Below, in pieces: positions 58,702 through 64,000 of a stretch of DNA of 64,000 bases. The DNA comes from Neofusicoccum parvum (Eukaryota; Ascomycota; Dothideomycetes; Botryosphaeriales; Botryosphaeriaceae): assembly GCA_020912385.1 (NCBI GenBank), contig CP087207.1:124001-188000 (forward strand), read 5' to 3'. The translations under genes and the position numbers were made by a program. The notes below the pieces were generated by a model that worked only from the letters and a program-made list of their open reading frames with translations, did no database searches and was not told where the DNA came from. Each line of letters starts with the position of its first letter. The first letter of the stretch is position 1.

Positions 58702-60747
58702 CTACTCCTTCCCTTCAACAGGGGCATGCAGCGGCATCAGCTCGCCGATCTCCATCCACCTCTGGATCCGTCTGGCAACGCGAGCCTTCGACTCCAACAG
58801 CGCATGCTGCCAGGCGAACGTCTGCATCCCACCCGCCCCCGTGCCCACCGCGTCAGCCTCATCCCTGCTGACCCTCCAGCTCTCCTTCAACCCCCTCGCA
58901 CTCGCCGCAGCAGCCGCGCCAGCCTCAACCCCAACCGCCTCGGCCCACCCGTCCATGCGGCGCTCGACGAACGCGGTCTCAGCGTCCACCGCGCCGCCGC
59001 CGCCGTCCGCCCGCCCCTTCTCCGACACCGGGAAGGCGTACGCCCGGTGCAAGGCGAAGAACGCCAGCGCCAGGCGGTCGTGGTCGGCCGCCAGGAAGTC
59101 CTCGACGTGCGCGTCGTTCTCGACGCACGGGCTGCTGCCCGGCGCGCAGACGTGCGGCCTGGCTCCGGCCGCGAGGCGCCGCATGTACTCGGCGTGGCCG
59201 CCGGCGACGCTGTTGCCCACGACGACCAGGTGCGGCGAGGTCGAGTCGGCGGCTGCGACGAGGTCGGCCAGGCTGGTGCGCTGGACGGTCCACGCGACCG
59301 CCAGGCCGAGCGGGTGCAGGTGGCACGGGCACGCCGGGGTCGGCGGCCCCATGGTCGCCGTGGACACGTTGTAGTGGAAGCCTGCGTGGTGGTGCGGTCA
59401 GCGGTGCGTTTCTTCCCGGTGTGGCGCGGGCTGGCTGGCTGGCTTACCGCCGTCGGCGCAGAAGTGCCGGTCCACCAGGAGCAGCGTGGTGTTCATGGCC
59501 GCCCAGCTTTCTCGCGCGAGGACGTAGCCCGGATAGCAGGCCATGGCCTTGAGGCCCTTGTCGGACTGCTGCAGGGTGTTCATCATGAGCCTGGGGTGCG
59601 TTAGTAAGCGCCTCCCCCTTCTGGTGGAGTCTGCCGTGTTCACTCACCTCTGCATGTCCACGGGTTGGATCGAGCGGTGCGCCAAGGAGCGTTGCCACGC
59701 GCAGCTCAAGTCGGACAGCCAGGACTGGAGCTGGCTGAGCTCCCGCAAGGTCCTCTGTGGCTTGCCGGGTACTTTCTTCTTGTCCGTGTAGGGGCGGATG
59801 AAGCTGTAAGACACCTCGGCAGCGTCGCCAGGTGCCACACGGGCGCCAACCGTGCCGTTGAGGATCGAGAAGGCTTTGTACTTGGACAGCACGTAGCAGA
59901 AGATGACGAACCGGGCGAGGGTATGGATGCTGAGTGGGTCCCAACTCGTTGTAAGAGATGACTCTTGCTCGAGAAGAGCACGAATTCTCGCGGTTGACTG
60001 TGAGATTGGTTCGATGATTGGCTCCGCGATTTTCGTTCGTGTAGCGTCTGTGATTTCAGTTGGGCCGAATAACGGTGTTGTAGCAGAACTCTCGAGGTCC
60101 AGTTCGGTGCTTGCTGTTGAGGCCGAAGACGCATTGCCTGATCCAGTGGATGCGGTCGAAGCCGGTGAAAATCCGCCAGAAACCACCGCTTTCGACTTCT
60201 GCAGGTGGTAACCGAGGGTGGGAGACAGTTTCAGTCCTTCAATGCCCCTATCTTTGAGTGATTGATGGATGAGATCAGCCAAAGATGGCACTTCGGATGC
60301 AACATCCCATCCAAGGATCCTCAGTGCTCCCTCAGGCGTTGGAAGTCCAAGCTTGTTGGGATGGACCTCATGCTTCATTAGCTGCCTGCAGGAATCCTTC
60401 GCGTTTTTGTGGACATCTCGGAGTTTCGCCGTAGACTCATCGATCCAACTCCGCACCGTCATCCAGATTTCTGGCATATCTGTAAAGAGGTATCGATGAA
60501 TAATGAAAGTCTCTTGCATCATCCCGGCCCGCAACTGGCAGCCAGCATCGCCTCCATGGGCGTCGAATGCCATGAAACCCACCGAATCCGGTCCGCCAGC
60601 ATTGCCTTCAACTAAGTTCTTGAAGAGAATTAAAGCGTCCGCCGCGTCGGAGGAAGCACGAGCGACATCGCTCATGAACGGCACATAGTCTTGCTTTGTC
60701 CTTGCCCCCAAAGGACGGTCTGATGTCGGGAACAAGATGGAAGTCAT
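58702..60747 (-). CDS. Unrecognised 640-residue protein
   Basis: Exons 60747-59648, 59590-59448 and 59381-58702 give 640 residues with consistent phases. I do not recognise the family. Residues 1-170 look well ordered and mixed alpha/beta-like (VGFMAFDAHGGDAGCQLRAG, FIIHRYLFTDMPEIWMTVRS). A Ser/Thr-rich linker follows at about 195-235. A helical block has LARFVIFCYVLSKYKAFSI near 300, hydrophobic but probably not membrane-spanning. The second half holds QQSDKGLKAMACYPGYVLAR, LLLVDRHFCADGGFHYNV, a Cys/His-rich TPACPCHLHPLG and a domain beginning HLVVVGNSVAGG. There is no signal peptide or clear membrane anchor. It diverges from the P450 gene across 1.2 kb, so the two may be co-regulated. Confidence 0.75.
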
Positions 60748-61934
60748 GGTGGTGACTGATGACAGAAGGTAGGTATCAATGATTGTGATGAAGTCTCTTC
60801 GCTGGCTGAAAGCTTGCAGGCATCAAAAAGAACAGCCTCAGCTAAGTTATATGCTCAACAGCTGGGACACCCCTCCCTTCAGAGATGACGGCCAGGACCT
60901 TCCCGTCGGCTGTGCACGGCATTTTCCATGTTTAACTCAACAATTCTAGAGCTACGCCTTGCCGCGTAATCATATTGGACTACGCATATGTGGGATTGCT
61001 GATCATGTTGGTATTCAAGACACCTGGCAGACGGGGCATTGTACGCCGTAAGTTCGTCGAAGTCCGAGCTCCACGACCAGGTCAATCGGATTCCACTCCG
61101 TGCGTCTACGGCAGCGGGGAAGTCATCCTTGTTTCTGGTGCCTTCAAACCCCCTTCGGATCCCCTCAAAAGTGTTGTGTTGGTCACCAGGTTGTTCTAGA
61201 GGCCATTGGAGCCAAAAGAAAAAAGAAAAAAAAAGCTCGACCTTGCCTCTATTGGAAGTGAGTTCCAAGACATTCAGCTTTGTACATGATATTCAACACT
61301 AAAATTACGTTTACGCGTCACAGATGGCGTGATGGATGGATTCTCCTACAAGATGCGCTCCTGAAGGATTTGATACTAGCAGACGAGACCACATTGTCTC
61401 GCGGCTCTGGTTTGACCCAGCTGCCATGCATACTAATAGTCTGCTGAGATGACATGTCAGCACTCTCCAACGGATTTCTACACCGATCGAACCAGAACTG
61501 ATTGTGAGTTGGCCTGGGGCTGAATGTATTACGAGGAGGCCGAGAGATGCATAATCACCGTGGGGCATAAGCTTTTTTTGTCGACGCCATACCTGTTGCG
61601 GGAACCGTTTGGATCCGGAATCCTTCGGCTCCAATACTTCATCGCCACCGTTACTCGAGGGTGGCTTATTCGCTGCAATGTAAGCTTGCTGCCTTGAGTG
61701 AGTGAGCTTTCACCTGGCTGTTGGATTGAGGCATCAGCTGTGGAGTTAGTGGTGTGAGTGACAGGCACCTCCATTTCTTGAAAGATCTTCAAAAGTGTGT
61801 TATTCTGCACCATAAAAAGATTCTAGCTAGTTTGAAGGATAAACTCCGCCATCTGCTGCTCGGAAAGCTCCAAAACCCACAGCTCAGCAACAACTTGCTC
61901 ACTTCCTCAGACTCATTTTTAACTTTAGTCAAAA
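60748..61934. promoter_or_regulatory. Divergent region between the unrecognised gene and the P450 gene
   Basis: 1.2 kb with both start codons facing outward. AT-richer than the left flank. Reading frames here (such as 61813-61529, minus) have no features. No specific binding site can be named. Confidence 0.5.
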
Positions 61935-63858
61935 ATGACTTCTACTACTGACCAAATCAACTTTGTTGGCCTGGTTCCAAAGTCTGCCTATGGCACCTGT
62001 TTGGCTGTAGGCCTCGTACTTTGCGGCCTCTACATCTACGATCAATTTGTAAATCCAGAATTGTATTCTACATTGACTATAGAATCGCTGTTAAGGCTTG
62101 ATAGGACTCTCTGCGGTACCAAGCCGCCAAATTTTTGGCGCAGCGGATCGGATATTTCAGCAACGACGAAGGAAAACAGATGAAAGAACTCAATTTCAAC
62201 TCGCGTTTCCTGCGATTCAGCCACGGGTAAGGACCCCCGGAGGTAATTGCTGTTTCCATCTCGCTGAAGCATGACAGACATGAAGTTTCCGAGAAAGGTG
62301 CCGCCATAGCTGGTGATGAGCCTTACATAACATGGAATGATGGTAAGCCAGAGGTGGTCCTTAGCCGCCCTGAGCATGCGAAGGACTTTTACGGGCGCGC
62401 TACGAAAGGTTTGCATCTTCTCAGCCCTGCCGGCGATACTCTACTGACCTTCGAAGGCCACGAAAAGCCACCCCATATGGGTATGGGACCTTACTTTGAC
62501 CGAGTCCTCGGTTTCAGTGTAGGCGTCCTCAATGATGATAAATGGAAGACCATGCGAAGGGTCTTTGACCCGCACCTTGCTCACCAAATGGCCATGGATT
62601 TCCGCCCCAGTTTCTCACGGGAAGTAGCTGCCTGGATGGAAGCACTTCCATCGACGTGGGGAAAAACTGCAGACGGCCCGCCTGATTCCGGACTCGTGGT
62701 GGACGCGTCGACTGCGTGCAAGATTTTGCCCTTCAAGCTGGTTGCTTTGGCTCTCTACAAAGACGCATTGTCGGATTCTGCATTCGAAGAGCTTCTCGAG
62801 CTGAACACCCTCCATGAGAAGCTCATGTTCAAGGTATTCTTCGGTTCGTCGGAACGGTCAAGACTGTTCACCTTGCTGCCTAGCCAGGCAAAGCGCCAAA
62901 TGGATGAGTTCGAGAGGAAGTGGCGAGCTTTCAATCTCAAGATGGTTCAGTCGGCTGAGATGGTGAGTTTTCGAGATGATGGAGAGCCGGCATGTGCTTA
63001 TGATTGCCCTACAGGAGAGTCTATCATGCCCGGTCGCAAAGATGTATCCATCAGTCCTCAACGGATCGATCACAGAGCGAGAAGTATGCGCACTTACCAA
63101 TTGAATCCACTTTTCTTCTCTCTGAAGAATCCATGACCTAATGCGCTCCGACAGTTCCTTCACACAATTGATGAAATCCTCTTCGCAAACATCGACGTTA
63201 CCTCTTCCGTGTTGGCCTTCCTGCTCATCAACCTTGCCCGCAATGTTGCTGCACAGACTGATCTTCGAGCCGAAATCCTTGAGCACACCGCCGATTCCGA
63301 GGCGTATATCCAGAAGACCGATACGCTGCTTGAATACACGTGTATGGAATCCATCAGGCTGTGTCCTGCGGCATGTAAGACCGCCTTCCGCTCGGCCGAT
63401 CTGGCCAGCGCTGCCTCTTTCTATTTCAAATCGAGTATACCTGACTGGTTGGAACAGGGTTCTCGCTTCCTGAACACGCCACCTCGGACATGACGGTTGG
63501 CGGCTACCTCGTCCCAGCCGGCACGCCCTGCATCATGGACTGGTGGCGCTTGAACACGCAATCGCCCGTTTGGAACACGGAGACTGTCTCTGGGACCACT
63601 TTCTGGCCGCGGCGCTTCGAATCCGTCACTCCTCAGGAGTACCGTTGGAGCTTCCTCCGATTCGGTCTCGGAAGCAGGAAGTGCATCGGTAAGAATTTCT
63701 CTGCCGTCATCATGAAGACGTTTTTGGTGGCTGTGTTGAAGGAGTGGAAGTTGCAAACTGTGGGGTTGACGAGGGAGGAGGAGCTGGAGATGGTGGAGAC
63801 GAGGAAAGATCGGTTCACGGTTACGCCGGATCAGCGGGTGGCGTTTGCCAGGGTTTAA
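61935..63858 (+). CDS. Cytochrome P450 monooxygenase
   Basis: Six exons: 61935-62048, 62105-62226, 62278-62962, 63015-63083, 63155-63374 and 63458-63858, giving 536 residues. The N-terminus has one membrane anchor (about 19-35, GTCLAVGLVLCGLYIYDQ). The I helix reads LFANIDVTSS near 339-348, with Asn in place of the usual Gly before the acid. E395-S-I-R398 is the ExxR motif and FGLGSRKCIGKNF holds the haem ligand C479. The middle region (WNDGKPEVVLSRPEHAKDFY) and YRWSFLRFGLG resemble P450s from epipolythiodioxopiperazine-type clusters, but that is a loose likeness. Its GC content is lower than that of most genes here. The first intron (acceptor at 62104) is the least certain. Confidence 0.87.
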
Positions 63859-64000
63859 GTTGGTTTCGGTTGAAACATTATTGGGTGACGAGCGGAAGAG
63901 CACGCGCAGCTGAGGACTTGAAAATATTCCGCTCTTTAATTCCACTATTGTTCGATGGCAGAATATTGTGCATTGCATAATTATGAAGTGAATAGGGCGA
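63859..64000. other. P450 3' region to window end
   Basis: 142 bases of AT-rich 3' sequence; no gene visible. Confidence 0.6.

Noticed and set aside
1..64000. CRISPR arrays, prokaryotic operons or phage genes
   Set aside because: None seen; the spliced genes and gene families show a fungal nuclear genome.

Overview
The window is a piece of a filamentous ascomycete (Pezizomycotina) nuclear genome. The reasons are GC-rich coding sequence cut by short GT-AG introns (mostly 47-102 nt, many with a GCTAAC/GCTGAC-like branch site), two Zn(II)2Cys6 transcription factors, a Chs5-type exomer protein, a rhodopsin-like integral membrane protein of the Pezizomycotina type and an intron-containing nuclear tRNA. 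A Dothideomycete is my guess, not something shown. I rebuilt every multi-exon gene by hand; in each case the exon lengths sum to a multiple of three.

Layout. 1-8.1 kb, all on the minus strand: the 5' part of a Ser/Thr-rich secreted protein running off the left edge, a ferric/metalloreductase, and mitochondrial 2-methylcitrate dehydratase. 10-16 kb, plus strand: a Zn2Cys6 regulator divergent from the methylcitrate gene, and a small EutQ-like cupin. 16.7-22 kb: Chs5 and V-ATPase subunit E (minus), with a NIPA-type magnesium transporter diverging from the V-ATPase gene. 22-24.1 kb: an AT-richer stretch without a convincing gene. 24.6-30.4 kb: an Mpv17-family protein, a 69-residue protein, a MAPR/cytochrome b5-like haem protein and a Fat1-type acyl-CoA synthetase. 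30.4-37.6 kb: 7.2 kb without a supportable gene. 37.6-40.3 kb: a second Zn2Cys6 regulator. 40.3-44.7 kb: a GC-rich spacer with a 37-base G run. 44.7-54.4 kb, plus strand: a Dal5/Tna1-type MFS transporter, a short-chain dehydrogenase, a small membrane/coiled-coil protein and a serine carboxypeptidase, followed by an intron-containing tRNA-Asn. 56.8-63.9 kb: a rhodopsin-like membrane protein, an unrecognised 640-residue protein and a cytochrome P450 divergent from it.

Most genes are housekeeping and independent of each other. The functional groupings I would consider are the divergent regulator/methylcitrate dehydratase pair (propionyl-CoA disposal, with Fat1 also in lipid catabolism), the MFS transporter/SDR neighbours, and the right-edge trio, which could be the border of a specialised-metabolism locus. 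The points most worth a second look are the SDR (catalytic Ser position occupied by Ala, with an in-frame intron just before the catalytic Tyr), the unrecognised 640-residue protein beside the P450, an inverted copy of the tRNA 5' end just upstream of that tRNA, and a near-perfect 23-nt inverted repeat upstream of the second regulator.
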